Source of the DNA: Microbulbifer aggregans
Lineage (GTDB): Bacteria; Pseudomonadota; Gammaproteobacteria; Pseudomonadales; Cellvibrionaceae
Assembly: GCF_020524005.1 (NCBI RefSeq)
Contig: NZ_JAIVKK010000004.1
Span: 62,001 to 126,000, forward strand
Direction of reading: 5' to 3'
Length of the DNA: 64,000 bases
This document shows, piece after piece, positions 19,126-30,200 of the stretch. A model generated the notes under the pieces. It was not told where the DNA came from and made no database searches. It was given only the letters and a program-made list of their open reading frames with translations. Made by a program: the position numbers and the translations under genes. The stretch's first letter is position 1; each line of letters begins with the position of its first letter.

Positions 19126-20511
19126 ATGAAAATCATTATTCTCGGCGCCGGCCAGGTCGGCGGCTCGCTGGCAGAAAGCCTCGCCTCAGAGCGCAACGAC
19201 ATTATTCTGGTAGACAGCGACGAGAAGACCCTGCGCGAGCTGCGCGACCGCTTCGATATCGGCGTGGTTCAGGGGCACGCCTCGCACCCGGATATCCTCA
19301 AGGAAGCCGGCATCGAAGACGCCGACATCCTGGTGGCCGTCACCAACAACGACGAAACCAATATGGCCGCGTGCCAGATTGCCCACTCCCTGTTCCGGGT
19401 AACCACCAAGATCGCGCGTATCCGCTCCTCCGCCTACCTGCAATATCCCGAACTGTTCGACACCCAGTCGATCCCCATCGACGTGCTCATCAGCCCCGAA
19501 CAGATCGTCTCCGAATATATCGCACGCCTCATTGAACACCCCGGCGCACTGCAGGTACTGGATTTTGCCGACGGTCGCGTACAGCTCGTCGCCGTGCGCG
19601 CGGTACAGGGCGGGCCACTGGTCGGCCACCAACTGCGCTACCTGCGCGAACACATGCCCAAGGTAGACACCCGCGTCGCCGCCATCTACCGCCGCAACAG
19701 CCCCATCATTCCCCAGGGCTCCACCGTGATCGAAGCCGGCGACGAAGTCTTTTTTATCGCCGCGCGCCAGGACATCCGTGCGGTAATGAGCGAACTGCGC
19801 AGGCTCGAACAAGGGTACAAGCGCATCACCATCGCCGGCGGCGGCAACATCGGCCTGCGCCTCGCGCACAAGCTGGAAAACCGCTACTCGGTCAAAATCA
19901 TCGAGCAGGACCACGACCGCTGTATCTTCCTGTCCGAGGAACTCAATAACTGCATCGTATTGCACGGCAGCGCCTCGGATCAGGACCTGCTGCTGGAAGA
20001 AAATATCGAAGAAACCGATGTATTCCTCGCCCTCACCAACGACGACGAAGCCAACATAATGTCGTCGCTGTTGGCCAAGCGCCTGGGCGCGCGCAAGGTC
20101 ATGACCCTGATCAACAACCGCGCCTACGTAGACCTGGTTCAGGGTGGCGATATCGATATCGCCATTTCGCCTCAGCAGAACACCATCGGCAGCCTGCTCA
20201 CCCATGTACGCCGCGGCGACATGGTAAATGTGCACTCCCTGCGCCGCGGCGCAGCGGAAGCCATTGAAGTGATCGCCCACGGCGACAACCGCACCTCCAA
20301 AGTCGTCGGTCGGAAAATCGAGGACATTGACCTGCCGGAAGGCGCCTCGATCGGTGCCATCGTGCGCGAGCGCGATGGCGAGAGTCAGGTACTGATCGCG
20401 CACGACAACATCATCGTCGAGTCCGACGATCACGTGATCGTGTTCCTGGTAGACCGCCGCCACACCCGCCACGTGGAACAGTTGTTCCAGGTTGGCTTCA
20501 GCTTCTTCTGA
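19126..20511 (+). CDS. trkA: Trk potassium-uptake system peripheral NAD-binding protein
   Basis: The 461-residue protein has two tandem RCK_N/RCK_C units. The first begins [18 protein letters not shown] (residue 1), the second [18 protein letters not shown] (about residue 232). Each is followed by the acidic ribose-binding strand end ([14 protein letters not shown]) and a TrkA_C domain. It binds the cytosolic face of TrkH and gates potassium uptake in response to nucleotides. The TrkH gene follows 16 bases later. Confidence 0.97.
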   Translation: MKIIILGAGQVGGSLAESLASERNDIILVDSDEKTLRELRDRFDIGVVQGHASHPDILKEAGIEDADILVAVTNNDETNMAACQIAHSLFRVTTKIARIRSSAYLQYPELFDTQSIPIDVLISPEQIVSEYIARLIEHPGALQVLDFADGRVQLVAVRAVQGGPLVGHQLRYLREHMPKVDTRVAAIYRRNSPIIPQGSTVIEAGDEVFFIAARQDIRAVMSELRRLEQGYKRITIAGGGNIGLRLAHKLENRYSVKIIEQDHDRCIFLSEELNNCIVLHGSASDQDLLLEENIEETDVFLALTNDDEANIMSSLLAKRLGARKVMTLINNRAYVDLVQGGDIDIAISPQQNTIGSLLTHVRRGDMVNVHSLRRGAAEAIEVIAHGDNRTSKVVGRKIEDIDLPEGASIGAIVRERDGESQVLIAHDNIIVESDDHVIVFLVDRRHTRHVEQLFQVGFSFF

Positions 20512-20527
20512 CGGCGGGTTACTGCAC

Positions 20528-21979
20528 ATGCGTCTTGCTGTTATCGCGCGGGTTTTCGGCATTCTGCTCACGGTCTTCAGCCTCACCCTGCTGCCGCCCA
20601 TCGGGGTATCGCTGTGGTACGCCGATGGTACCCATATCGCCTTCAGTATTGCCTTCGGCATCACCCTGCTGACCGGGCTGTTTATGTGGCTGCCGGTGCA
20701 CGACCTGAAACAGGATCTGCGCACCCGCGACGGCTTCGTAGTGACGTCTCTGTTCTGGCTGGTACTCGGCAGCTTCGGTTCGCTGCCACTCATTATCAGT
20801 CCGCAGCCAGACCTGAGCGTCGTCGACTCCATTTTCGAGTCGATTTCCGGCCTCACCACCACCGGCGCCACCACCATTACCGGCCTCGACGCCCTGCCGC
20901 CGGCGATTCTCTATTACCGCCAGCAGCTCCAGTGGTTCGGCGGGATCGGCGTGATCGTAATCGCGCTGGCCATCCTGCCCATGCTCGGCATCGGCGGCAT
21001 GCAGCTGTACAAAGCGGAAATGCCCGGGCCGGTAAAGGACACCAAACTGACCCCGCGTATCGCCGAAACCGCCCGTGCGCTGATCGTGATCTATGTGATT
21101 CTCACCATCCTGTGCGGCATTGGGTACTGGTGGGCCGGCATGTCGGTATTCGATGCGGTGGGCCACGCCTTCTCTACCGTCGCCAACGGTGGCTTTTCCA
21201 CCCACGACGCGAGTATGGGGTTCTACGCCCAGAACCACGCGATCATGGCCATCGCCGTGATTTTCATGCTTACCGCGGGGATCAATTTCGGCCTGCATTT
21301 TTTTGCGTTCAGTAATCGCAGCCTGAGCCACTACTGGAAGGACTCCGAGTTTCGCTTCTTCGTCTGGACCATGATCAGTGCCAGTGCCGTGATCGTCGGT
21401 TACCTGTGGATGTCCGGCACCTTCAGCCTCAATGGCAGCCTGCTGCATGGGGTATTTCAGGTGGTATCGATCGGTACCACTGCCGGCTTCGCGTCCGAGA
21501 GCTTCGCACTCTGGCCTGCGTTCCTGCCTTACGTACTGCTGATGATCGGGATTATGGGCGGCTGCGCCGCCTCGACCTGTGGCGGTATCAAGACCGTGCG
21601 GGTGATGCTGATCCTGAAATCCGGATTGCGCGAACTGAATCGACTGGTGCACCCGAACGCGGTGGTACCGATCAAAGTGAACGGAAAGATCGTACCCCCG
21701 CGGGTCACCGATGCGGTGTGGGGATTCTTTGCGGTTTATATCCTGTCGTTCTTCGTCTTCACCATCGTGGTAATGGCCACCGGCGAGAACTTCGTTACTT
21801 CGTTTTCTACCGTCGCCGCTTGCCTGAGCAATATCGGCCCGGCACTGGGCGATGCCGCAGCGCACTACGGCTCGGTAAACGAGGTTGCCAAATGTTTTCT
21901 GATTCTGGCGATGCTGATGGGCCGCCTGGAGATTTTCACGCTGCTGGTGCTGCTGACGCCGGCATTCTGGCGTAACTGA
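20528..21979 (+). CDS. trkH: Trk potassium uptake transmembrane protein
   Basis: The 483-residue membrane protein has the four pore-loop repeats of the TrkH/KtrB family, including SGLTTTGATTI, ANGGFSTHDAS, IGTTAGFASESF and CLSNIGPALGDA, plus CAASTCGGIKTVR in the intramembrane-loop region. The ATG at 20528 gives the usual N-terminus (MRLAVIARVFGILL); an upstream ATG at 20492 overlaps trkA and is not preferred. It imports potassium with TrkA. Confidence 0.96.
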   Translation: MRLAVIARVFGILLTVFSLTLLPPIGVSLWYADGTHIAFSIAFGITLLTGLFMWLPVHDLKQDLRTRDGFVVTSLFWLVLGSFGSLPLIISPQPDLSVVDSIFESISGLTTTGATTITGLDALPPAILYYRQQLQWFGGIGVIVIALAILPMLGIGGMQLYKAEMPGPVKDTKLTPRIAETARALIVIYVILTILCGIGYWWAGMSVFDAVGHAFSTVANGGFSTHDASMGFYAQNHAIMAIAVIFMLTAGINFGLHFFAFSNRSLSHYWKDSEFRFFVWTMISASAVIVGYLWMSGTFSLNGSLLHGVFQVVSIGTTAGFASESFALWPAFLPYVLLMIGIMGGCAASTCGGIKTVRVMLILKSGLRELNRLVHPNAVVPIKVNGKIVPPRVTDAVWGFFAVYILSFFVFTIVVMATGENFVTSFSTVAACLSNIGPALGDAAAHYGSVNEVAKCFLILAMLMGRLEIFTLLVLLTPAFWRN

Positions 21980-21991
21980 GAAAGTAAGAAA

Positions 21992-22013
21992 GGCTGCCGA
22001 ATTAACGGCAGCC
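21992..22013. terminator. Hairpin between convergent trkH and lpxL-like genes
   Basis: GGCTGCCG-aattaa-CGGCAGCC is a perfect 8-bp stem between two convergent stop codons. It has no run of T after it on either strand, so its termination role is uncertain. Confidence 0.45.
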
Positions 22014-22026
22014 GCAGATCTGCGAT

Positions 22027-22962
22027 TCAGCTTCTGCGATAAATCCCGGTTTTACCCTCCGGGCCACGGCGGAAGCGCTTATATTCCCACTGGTACTGTT
22101 CCGGTGCTTCCGCGATACAAGCTTCCACCCCGCGATTCAGCGCCGCCAGGGAAACCTTCTGCTCCTCGCTGTAGATGGCCTGCTCTGCGGGCAGCAATAC
22201 CAACTCGAAGCCTTCCGGTACGCGCTTACCAAATCCGAACACCACTTTGCAGCCAGTGCGCTGGATCAGGTTATAAGCCAGAGTCATGGTCAGGGTTGGG
22301 TGACCAAAAAATGGGGCAAAGTCACCGCCGCTGGCATCCGGTTCCTGATCCGGCAATACACCGACGATATCACCAGCCTTCAGCGCCTTGAGCAAGGCGC
22401 GTACCCCGCGCACATTGGTGGGTACCAGCTTGGCGCCGGTAGATTCCCGGCCGGAGCGGATGACTGGATCCAGCGCAGCAATTTTAGGGGGGGCATAGAG
22501 GCTGGTGGTGGGACCTACTGTCGCCAGGAACTGACCGAAAATCTCCCAGTTACCGATATGCGGCGCCAGCACCAGAACTCCACGCCCCTCTTCCACACCA
22601 TCAGTCAATAGCTGCTGGTTGCGTACCCGCACGATGGCGTCCTCGGCGCGGCTCCAGGGCTGGCGCCACAGACTTGCCACCTCGAATCCGGTCATGGCGG
22701 TATTTACTACGCTCTGGCGGGCGAGACTATTGCGCCGTGCCGGGTCCATCGCCGGATAACAGTGCTCGAGATTGATCCGGCTGACCCGCAAACTTTCTCC
22801 CCGGGTGGCCACCGCCATATTGCCCGCGAGGCCGCCCAGCCGGCGCGACCAGCGCAGGGGCAGCTTGCCCACCAGTTTCAATGCTCCCGCAGCCAGTTGC
22901 CCTTTGATGTCCAACGCTTCTACATCCTTCTCACGCGGGGGTTTCCCACCCGGAATTCTCAT
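22027..22962 (-). CDS. LpxL/HtrB-family lipid A acyltransferase
   Basis: The enzyme has the acyltransferase motif with the catalytic histidine in LAPHIGNWEIFGQFLA, followed by YAPPKIAALD, RGVRALLKALKAGDIVGVLPDQEP and FFGHPTLTMTLAYNLIQRTGC. It adds a secondary acyl chain to lipid A at the inner membrane. ATG 22962 gives 311 residues but has no ribosome-binding site; a TTG at 22914 is preceded by GAGAAGGATG and gives 295 residues. The longer open frame to 23157 overlaps glyQ and is rejected. It is divergent from glyQ. Confidence 0.88.
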   Translation of the reverse strand: MRIPGGKPPREKDVEALDIKGQLAAGALKLVGKLPLRWSRRLGGLAGNMAVATRGESLRVSRINLEHCYPAMDPARRNSLARQSVVNTAMTGFEVASLWRQPWSRAEDAIVRVRNQQLLTDGVEEGRGVLVLAPHIGNWEIFGQFLATVGPTTSLYAPPKIAALDPVIRSGRESTGAKLVPTNVRGVRALLKALKAGDIVGVLPDQEPDASGGDFAPFFGHPTLTMTLAYNLIQRTGCKVVFGFGKRVPEGFELVLLPAEQAIYSEEQKVSLAALNRGVEACIAEAPEQYQWEYKRFRRGPEGKTGIYRRS

Positions 22963-22999
22963 TATGGTCGCTATATCGACACGAATTCGGCAGCCGCTG

Positions 23000-23028
23000 T
23001 TTAGTGCGCAACCCGCTGCCGCTATAAT
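23000..23028 (+). promoter_or_regulatory. Probable glyQ promoter
   Basis: TATAAT at 23023-23028 lies 43 bases before the glyQ start. The matching -35 region (TTTAGT or TTAGTG, 16-17 bases upstream) is weak. It lies within the upstream region of the divergent lpxL-like gene. Confidence 0.55.
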
Positions 23029-23070
23029 TGCGCCCCTTGTCTTTTCACCCAGCTGAAACCGGAGATCGCG

Positions 23071-24042
23071 GTGTCCGAGCAACATAATTCCAGTCCACAG
23101 GACTTGAGCACCTTTCAGGGTCTGATTTTTACCCTGCAGGAATACTGGGCGCGCCAAGGGTGCGTCATTCTACAGCCTCTGGATATGGAAGTGGGTGCCG
23201 GCACTTTCCACCCGGCCACCTTTCTGCGCGCCATCGGCCCGGAAACCTGGAACGCGGCTTATGTACAACCCTGCCGCCGCCCCACTGACGGGCGCTACGG
23301 TGAAAACCCCAACCGCCTGCAGCACTACTACCAGTACCAGGTGGTAATGAAGCCGTCCCCGGACAATATCCAGGAACTGTACCTCAACAGCCTGCGCGCG
23401 CTGGGCATTGACCCCGCAGTCCACGACATCCGTTTTGTCGAAGACAACTGGGAGTCCCCGACCCTGGGCGCCTGGGGCCTCGGCTGGGAAGTGTGGCTGA
23501 ATGGTATGGAAGTCACCCAGTTCACCTACTTCCAGCAAGTCGGCGGAATCGAGTGCTACCCGGTTACCGGTGAAATCACCTACGGCATCGAGCGTATTGC
23601 CATGTACCTGCAGGGTGTCGAGTCCATCTACGATCTGGTGTGGACCCGCAATGCCGACGGTACCCCGGTCACCTACGGCGATGTCTTCCACCAGAACGAA
23701 GTGGAAATGTCGCACTACAACTTCGAACACGCGGATGTGGAATTCCTGTTCAACACCTTCGATCACTGCGAGCGCGAGAGCCAGCGCCTGATCGAACTGG
23801 GCCTGCCACTGCCGGCCTACGAGCAGGTGATGAAAGCTTCCCACGCGTTCAACCTGCTGGACGCGCGCCACGCGATTTCCGTTACCGAGCGCCAGCGCTA
23901 CATTCTGCGCGTGCGCACCCTGGCCCGCGCCGTGGCCCAGGCCTATTTCGACGCACGTCACGCCCTCGGCTTCCCGCTGGCGACTGAACAGGCCCGCAAT
24001 GACGTACTCGCCCAACTGGATGCGCAGAAGGAGAAGAAGTAA
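23071..24042 (+). CDS. glyQ: Glycyl-tRNA synthetase alpha subunit
   Basis: The 323-residue catalytic subunit of the heterotetrameric enzyme carries [62 protein letters not shown] and the long C-terminal helix. Start is GTG at 23071 with GGAG ten bases before. It ends TAATG with the glyS start, so the two subunits are translationally coupled. Confidence 0.98.
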   Translation: MSEQHNSSPQDLSTFQGLIFTLQEYWARQGCVILQPLDMEVGAGTFHPATFLRAIGPETWNAAYVQPCRRPTDGRYGENPNRLQHYYQYQVVMKPSPDNIQELYLNSLRALGIDPAVHDIRFVEDNWESPTLGAWGLGWEVWLNGMEVTQFTYFQQVGGIECYPVTGEITYGIERIAMYLQGVESIYDLVWTRNADGTPVTYGDVFHQNEVEMSHYNFEHADVEFLFNTFDHCERESQRLIELGLPLPAYEQVMKASHAFNLLDARHAISVTERQRYILRVRTLARAVAQAYFDARHALGFPLATEQARNDVLAQLDAQKEKK

Positions 24043-26123
24043 TGGCTCAGGATTTTCTGGTTGAGCTGGGCACCGAAGAGCTGCCCCCCAAAGCCCTGCA
24101 CAAGCTGATGCAGGCATTTGCCGATGGCATCGAACAGGGCCTGAAAGACGCCGAACTCGAATACGGCGAGGTTAAAGCCTTCGCCAGCCCGCGCCGCCTC
24201 GCCGTCGCGGTCAGCGACCTGGCCGAAAAGCAGCAGGACAAACAGGTTGAGAAACACGGCCCCGCCGTCGCTGCCGCATTCGATAAAGACGGCAAAGCCA
24301 CCAAAGCGGCGGAAGGTTTTGCCCGCGGTAACGGTGTCAGTGTGGATGAACTGGCCCGAGTCCAGACCGACAAAGGTGAACGCCTGGCATTTATCAGCGA
24401 GCAGAAAGGTGAAGCGACCGAAAACCTGCTGGGCGATATCGTCAGCCGCTCCCTCGCGCAATTGCCGATCCCGAAACGTATGCGCTGGGGTGCACGCAAG
24501 GAAGAGTTCGTACGTCCGGTGCACTGGCTGGTAATGCTGTTCGGCAACAATGTCGTCGATGCTGAAGTGCTTGGTCTCAAGGCCGGCAACACCACCCGCG
24601 GCCACCGTTTCCACTGCAACCGAGAGCTGGCCGTCGCTTCCGCCAACGATTACGTGCAGCAACTGCGCGACCCGGGTTATGTAGTTGTTGATTTTGCCGA
24701 GCGCCGCGAGATGATCCGCGAGCAGGTGCAGGCCGAAGCCAACAATGTAAACGGCGAAGCGGTGATCGACGACGAGCTGCTGGACGAAGTGACTGCACTG
24801 GTAGAGTGGCCAGTGGCACTGACCGGCCGCTTCGAAAAGCGCTTCCTGGATGTGCCAGCCGAAGCGCTGATCTCCTCCATGAAGGAACACCAGAAATATT
24901 TCCACGTGGTGGATGAAGACGGCAACCTGATGCCGTTCTTTATTACTGTGTCCAATATTGAAAGTACCGATGCCAAGCAGGTTATCCAGGGCAACGAACG
25001 GGTAATCCGCCCGCGTCTGGCCGATGCCGCATTCTTCTTCGAGACCGATAAGAAAATCAGCCTCGAAGCCCGTCGCGAGAAACTCAAAACCATCGTGTTC
25101 CAGCAGAAACTCGGCACGGTCTATGACAAGACCGAGCGCCTGGCGAAACTGTCGGCGGTTATCGCAGAAAAAATTGGCGGTGATGCGGCGCTGGCACAAC
25201 GCGCGGCGCAACTGTGTAAGTCCGACCTCGTAACCGAAATGGTGTTCGAATTTGCGGATCTGCAGGGTATTGCGGGTTACTACTACGCGGAAAATGATGG
25301 CGAGCCGCTGGACGTAGCAAAGGCCATGTACGAGCAGTACATGCCGAAGTTTGCTGGCGATGATCTCCCGGCAACCGAGACCGGCAGCATTATCGCGCTG
25401 GCCGACCGCATCGATACCCTCGTTGGTATTTTCGGTATCGGCCAGCCGCCGAGCGGTTCACGCGATCCGTTTGCACTGCGTCGTGCCAGCCTGGGCGTAC
25501 TGCGTCTGCTGGTCGAAAAGAATATCGACCTCGACCTGCGTGAACTGCTCACCCTCGCCCGCGACGGCTACCCGCGCACCGCGCTGGCAGAACATGACAA
25601 TGTGGTAGAGCAGACCCTGGCTTACATGATCGAGCGCTTCCGTGCCCGATATGAAGACGCCGGTATCAAGGCCGAAGTTTTCCTTGCGGTATCCGCGCGT
25701 AAACTGTCGCGCCCGCTGGATATCGACAATCGCGTACAAGCGGTACACAGCTTCAGCCAGCTCGCGGAAGCGGAAGCCCTCGCGGCTGCCAACAAGCGTG
25801 TGTCGAATATTCTCGCCAAACTCGATGGACCAGCGCCCACCGAAGTGGACGAAGCACTTTTGCAGGAAGATGCAGAAAAAGCCCTGTACGCGGCAATTCA
25901 GGAAGCCACCGCTGGTGTCGAGCCGCTGTATAAAGAAGCGCTGTTTGCCGAGGGCCTGGCCGGACTGGCAAGCCTGCGGGAAACCGTGGACAACTTCTTC
26001 GACGGCGTGATGGTTATGGCCGACGACGAGCAACTGCGCAACAACCGCCTGGCTCTGCTCGCCAAGCTGCGCGCACTGTTCCTGGAAGTTGCCGATATTT
26101 CCCTGTTGGCACCCGCCAAGTAA
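24042..26123 (+). CDS. glyS: Glycyl-tRNA synthetase beta subunit
   Basis: The 693-residue protein opens with DFLVELGTEELPPKAL and has the beta-subunit core KRMRWGARKEEFVRPVHWLVML, PAEALISSMKEHQKYF, the HD-like middle region, ADRIDTLVGIFGIGQPPSGSRDPFALRRASLG and a C-terminal anticodon-binding domain. It binds tRNA-Gly with GlyQ. Its ATG overlaps the glyQ stop. Confidence 0.98.
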   Translation: MAQDFLVELGTEELPPKALHKLMQAFADGIEQGLKDAELEYGEVKAFASPRRLAVAVSDLAEKQQDKQVEKHGPAVAAAFDKDGKATKAAEGFARGNGVSVDELARVQTDKGERLAFISEQKGEATENLLGDIVSRSLAQLPIPKRMRWGARKEEFVRPVHWLVMLFGNNVVDAEVLGLKAGNTTRGHRFHCNRELAVASANDYVQQLRDPGYVVVDFAERREMIREQVQAEANNVNGEAVIDDELLDEVTALVEWPVALTGRFEKRFLDVPAEALISSMKEHQKYFHVVDEDGNLMPFFITVSNIESTDAKQVIQGNERVIRPRLADAAFFFETDKKISLEARREKLKTIVFQQKLGTVYDKTERLAKLSAVIAEKIGGDAALAQRAAQLCKSDLVTEMVFEFADLQGIAGYYYAENDGEPLDVAKAMYEQYMPKFAGDDLPATETGSIIALADRIDTLVGIFGIGQPPSGSRDPFALRRASLGVLRLLVEKNIDLDLRELLTLARDGYPRTALAEHDNVVEQTLAYMIERFRARYEDAGIKAEVFLAVSARKLSRPLDIDNRVQAVHSFSQLAEAEALAAANKRVSNILAKLDGPAPTEVDEALLQEDAEKALYAAIQEATAGVEPLYKEALFAEGLAGLASLRETVDNFFDGVMVMADDEQLRNNRLALLAKLRALFLEVADISLLAPAK

Positions 26124-26137
26124 TTCGCCCCGCACTC

Positions 26138-26206
26138 TGTAGGAGCTTGCTTGCAAGCGAACCGGTCCGCACTCCGAAACCGTTCGCTTGCAAGCATGCT
26201 CCTACA
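26138..26206. repeat. REP-like palindrome after glyS
   Basis: The left arm TGTAGGAGCTTGCTTGCAAG (continuing GCGAAC) and right arm pair over 25 bases with one mismatch. It closely resembles the TGTAGGAGC REP family of Pseudomonas and relatives. A run of eight T begins at 26213, so it could also act as the glyS terminator. Related copies are at 56221-56270 and 59095-59117. Confidence 0.8.
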
Positions 26207-26238
26207 AAATGGTTTTTTTTCACCAACAGCGTAAACCC

Positions 26239-26793
26239 ATGGCCATCATCATTCTCGACCGCGACGGCGTCATCAACCACCACCTGGACAATCACGTTCG
26301 CAGTGCCGATGAGTGGATTCCGATTCCCGGGAGTATCGAGGCCATGGCGCAGTTGAGCCAGGCGGGCCACCAGTTGGTGATTGCCACCAACCAGAGTGGC
26401 CTCGCGCTCGGCCAGTTTGATCTCGACGACTTGGAAGCCATGCACGAAAAAATGCGTGCGCTGGTAGAAGACGCCGGCGGCGAGATCGCGGCAATTTTTT
26501 ACTGCCCCCACCGCGACGAAGATCTTTGTCGCTGCCGCAAACCGAACACCGGTTTGCTCGATGCCATTGAGGCGGAATTCGATACCAGCCTGCACGATTG
26601 CTATATGGTCGGCGACCGCCGCCAGGACCTGGAAGCAGCGGCCACGAAAGGATGTAAACCGGTACTGGTTAAAACCGGTTGCGGTGAAAAAACCCTTCTG
26701 GAATTAATTCAAAACCCCGATCAAGCGCTGGCTGCAACCATCGTGTTTGAAGACCTTGCGCAATTCGCCGAATTCGCGAGTGTGTGTTCATAA
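26239..26793 (+). CDS. gmhB: D-glycero-beta-D-manno-heptose 1,7-bisphosphate 7-phosphatase
   Basis: The 184-residue HAD phosphatase shows IIILDRDGVINHH with the two catalytic aspartates, the ATNQSG motif, zinc cysteines/histidine in CPHRDEDLCRCRKP, and MVGDRRQDLEAA. It makes heptose phosphate for lipopolysaccharide cores. ATG 26239 gives the family N-terminus; an earlier in-frame start would include the REP-like palindrome. It lies downstream of glyS, a common arrangement near lipid A acyltransferase genes. Confidence 0.95.
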   Translation: MAIIILDRDGVINHHLDNHVRSADEWIPIPGSIEAMAQLSQAGHQLVIATNQSGLALGQFDLDDLEAMHEKMRALVEDAGGEIAAIFYCPHRDEDLCRCRKPNTGLLDAIEAEFDTSLHDCYMVGDRRQDLEAAATKGCKPVLVKTGCGEKTLLELIQNPDQALAATIVFEDLAQFAEFASVCS

Positions 26794-27258
26794 AAGCATA
26801 TTGCCTTGAGCCAAATGGGAACGTAAGTACCAGTTAACCCATTGATTTCACAGCGTTTTTCGCGACATTTTTGTGAAACATCTCTTCTTTTTTCTTCGTT
26901 AAAAGACTTCTAACGCCACCCTGTTGCTCCATCCAGTTGGTTACCGTAGAAACCAATTTGAGGGATCGTACGCCTCCCATTTGCCAAGGACGGAATAACA
27001 ACAATCGGGCGGCTTACCGGATCAGAGGTTGATGGAACGACCAGGGTGACGGGATTTTTCAGCGCAGAACAGCTGTAGGGAAGCACGCTGATTCTTCACG
27101 CATCATTTAGCTATTCGCCATACGCCAGGTACCCCTTGGCCAATGCGACGCGCCAGCGTTCCATCCAGGATCTTTTCCGCTATCCATCGGAACTACCTGT
27201 AACCAACCGTCAAAAGCGGTCTGGCTGCAGGTTTTTTATTTTCATGGGGCACATCTGA
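26794..27258. other. 465-base gap and leader upstream of the subtilase gene
   Basis: No protein frame is credible. TTGGTT-accgtaga-AACCAA near 26937-26956 is one hairpin. Near its end is a terminator (27196-27242) that finishes 16 bases before the subtilase start codon. Between them is GC-rich sequence without recognised RNA families. The gap can hold a small RNA ending at that terminator or a long attenuated leader for the protease. Confidence 0.45.
27196..27242 (+). terminator. Terminator directly before the subtilase gene (possible attenuator)
   Basis: CCTG...CAGG encloses CCA/TGG and CCG/CGG pairs around the loop tcaaaag and is followed by TTTTTTATTTT. The ribosome-binding region and the start codon at 27259 follow at once, so a promoter cannot fit between this terminator and the gene unless it overlaps it. 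Confidence 0.65.
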
Positions 27259-30200
27259 ATGAAATTCTCACGACCACACCAGGTATTTAGCGGGATTCTC
27301 GCGGGCCTGTTATTTTCCACTTCGTCATTTGCAGACGATATGACAGCGCTGCCGCAAGCCGTAAAGAAAGAGCGCAAGATTTACATCGTACAACTCGCCG
27401 ACAAACCGCTGATCGGCTATGAAGGAGCGATCAGCGGACTCGCGGCAACCAAGCCCGCCACCACCCAAGGCGGTAAGCGGCAGCGACTGGATTTCAGCGC
27501 AAGCAATATTAAAAATTATGCAGCGTTCCTGGCCGAGCGCAGAAGCGAAGCGCTGGACGCCGTGCCCGGTGCAAGCAAAGTGTACGACTACGACGTAGCC
27601 TTTAATGGCTTCGCGGCACAAATGACTGACAAGCAAGCGGAACTCCTGCGCAACCGCAAAGATGTACTTGGCGTTTGGGAAGATGAACTTCTGAAACCGC
27701 AGACCGATTCAACCTATTCCTATCTCGGTCTCGATAGCACGCCAGGACCCTGGCTGCTCGGTGCCACCGGTGAAGACGTGGTGGTTGGCGTAATCGATAC
27801 CGGTATTCATCCGGAACACCCCAGCCTAGAAGATACGCGCACGCCCAAACGCGGCAATCGCGGGGTACCCATTCTGTACGGCCCAGCACCAGAGGGCTTT
27901 ACCGGAACCGGCTGTGACTTCGGCAACACCAAAGTAAACGCCGCGGATCTGCCATTCGAGTGCAACAATAAATTGCTCAAGGCACAGGCCTTTTCTGAAG
28001 GTTTCCTCTCCAGAACCACACTCGCAGATTATGAATTTCTTTCCGCACGGGATGCGGATGGTCACGGCACCCACACCGCCACTACCGCTGCCGGTAACTA
28101 CGGCGTTGAAGGCACCATGGGCGGCGAAGCAACCGGAACTCTCAGTGGCGTTGCGCCGCGCGCGCGTGTTGCGGTGTACAAGGTTTGTTGGGATGCGGCC
28201 AACCCCGATGACAGCGGCTGTCCATCTTCCGACTCAATGAAGGCGATAGACCAGGCGGTGGCAGATGGGGTTGATGTCATCAACTTCTCTGTGGGTGGTT
28301 CTAGCACCCTGTTTAATGGGCCCGACGATATCGCATTTCTGTTCGCAGCTGATGCCGGCGTGTTTGTCGCGACGTCGGCGGGTAACTCCGGTCCCGGCAA
28401 AGAAACAATCGGCACCCCTTCCGGGGTTCCCTGGATTACTGCCGTCGGCGCCACCGAGGACAACGCCAGTTTCGCAACCGGGCTTGAAGTAAGCGCACCG
28501 GCAGAGCTCGCCGGTACTCTCGAAGGATTGGAAGGTTCCGGGCCGGTAAGACTTGCCGATGCCGGCACGATTACCGGTTCAGTGGTTACTGCGGAACCGC
28601 TACATGGCTGTGAGCCTCTGACCAACAGCGCAGAAATGGAAGGCAATATCGCACTGATCATTCGCGGAGCCTGCAGTTTCACTATTAAGTACAACAATGC
28701 TGCAGCCGCGGGCGCTAGGGCCATCGTCGTTTACAACGATGGCAATGGCCCGGACCGCATGGACCCTATCACCATGTCAGTGCAGCAGGCGACAATACCG
28801 GGAATCATGATAGGTCATACCGGTGGTGCCGCACTGGCTTCAGTTGATGGTACTGCCGGTATGTTGAGCCCGGAGATCCAGATTTCCCGCGACAACCGCA
28901 TCGCCGGTTTCTCATCCCGCGGCGCCAATATGGGTGCACCGGATATCATCAAGCCGGATATTGCCGCGCCTGGTGTCGGTATCCTCGCGGGTATTTCCCC
29001 GGTGGGTAACGGTGAAATATTTGGCAAGCTGAGCGGTACTTCAATGGCCAGCCCCCACGTTGCCGGCCTGATGGCACTGCTTAAGCAGGTGCATCCGGAG
29101 TGGACCCCCGCAATGGCGCGGTCGGCACTGATGACCACCGCGCGGCAGAATATGAAAGAGACTTTTGGCGAGGCCGTGGCCGACCCGTTTGATATCGGCG
29201 CCGGCATGGTGCAGCCCGCCAATGCCTTTTTCCCCGGTCTCGTGTACGACGCCGGCATTGCAGACTATATTGCCTTTACCTGCGGCGCTGAAAACCAGCC
29301 ACAGATTTTCTCTTCTGGCACCTGTGCCGCTGTGCAGGACATGGGCTATTCCATCGATTCTTCGGATCTCAACCTGCCATCTATAGGCATTGCTGCACTG
29401 CTTGGCAGCCAAACCGTCACCCGTCGCGTAACCAATGTGGATAAGGGTACCCACTGGTATTGGGCTGAAGTGGAAGCCCCCTCTGGCATCCTGGTGGAAG
29501 TGTCCCCACGCATCCTGCGCCTTGCGGGCGGAGAGACAGCGACGTTCGAGGTGACATTCACGGCAACAGCGGATGCGGTCATGGATGAATGGGCCTTCGG
29601 CGCTTTGAGCTGGTCGCAGGGCCTGCGGAAGGTTCGCAGCCCCTTGGCAATTCGCCCTATCCCATTATCGGCCCCGGATACTGTCGAAGGCATCGGGACC
29701 AGTGGCATCGTTAATATCCCACTCATATTCGGTTATGAAGGGAGCTATTTTTCCGCCATAGACGGCCTCTCTACCGGAACCCCGATCCTTGGTTCGGTAG
29801 AGGATCGAGAGAATGTCGAGATTTTGGTGGAGATTCCGGAAGGAACCAGTTTCGCGAGCTTCGCACTCTTTGATGAGGATGTGGGTGCTGGCAATGGCTC
29901 CGATGACCTCGACCTCTTGGTGTCCGGTCCGGCCAGCGCGGGTTACCCCGATGTCGGCTTTAGCGGTACGGTAACATCCAACGAGAATGTGGATCTTGTG
30001 CAGCCGGTGCCCGGTGAGTACAAGGTGACTGTTATTGACTACGCCTCTGCCGAGGGAACAACACCATTTACGCTGTTCAAATTTTACGTGGATAGTGACA
30101 ATGGCAATACCCAACTGACAGGCCCCACCACAACCAGTGTGGGTGCCACGGAAAATCTACAAGTCGAGTGGCGTGACTTGCCCGCAGGTACGCGAGCGCT

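Noticed and set aside
19186-20877. 563-codon minus-strand frame
   Set aside because: It covers trkA and the start of trkH in antisense; TrkA has two clear nucleotide-binding motifs.
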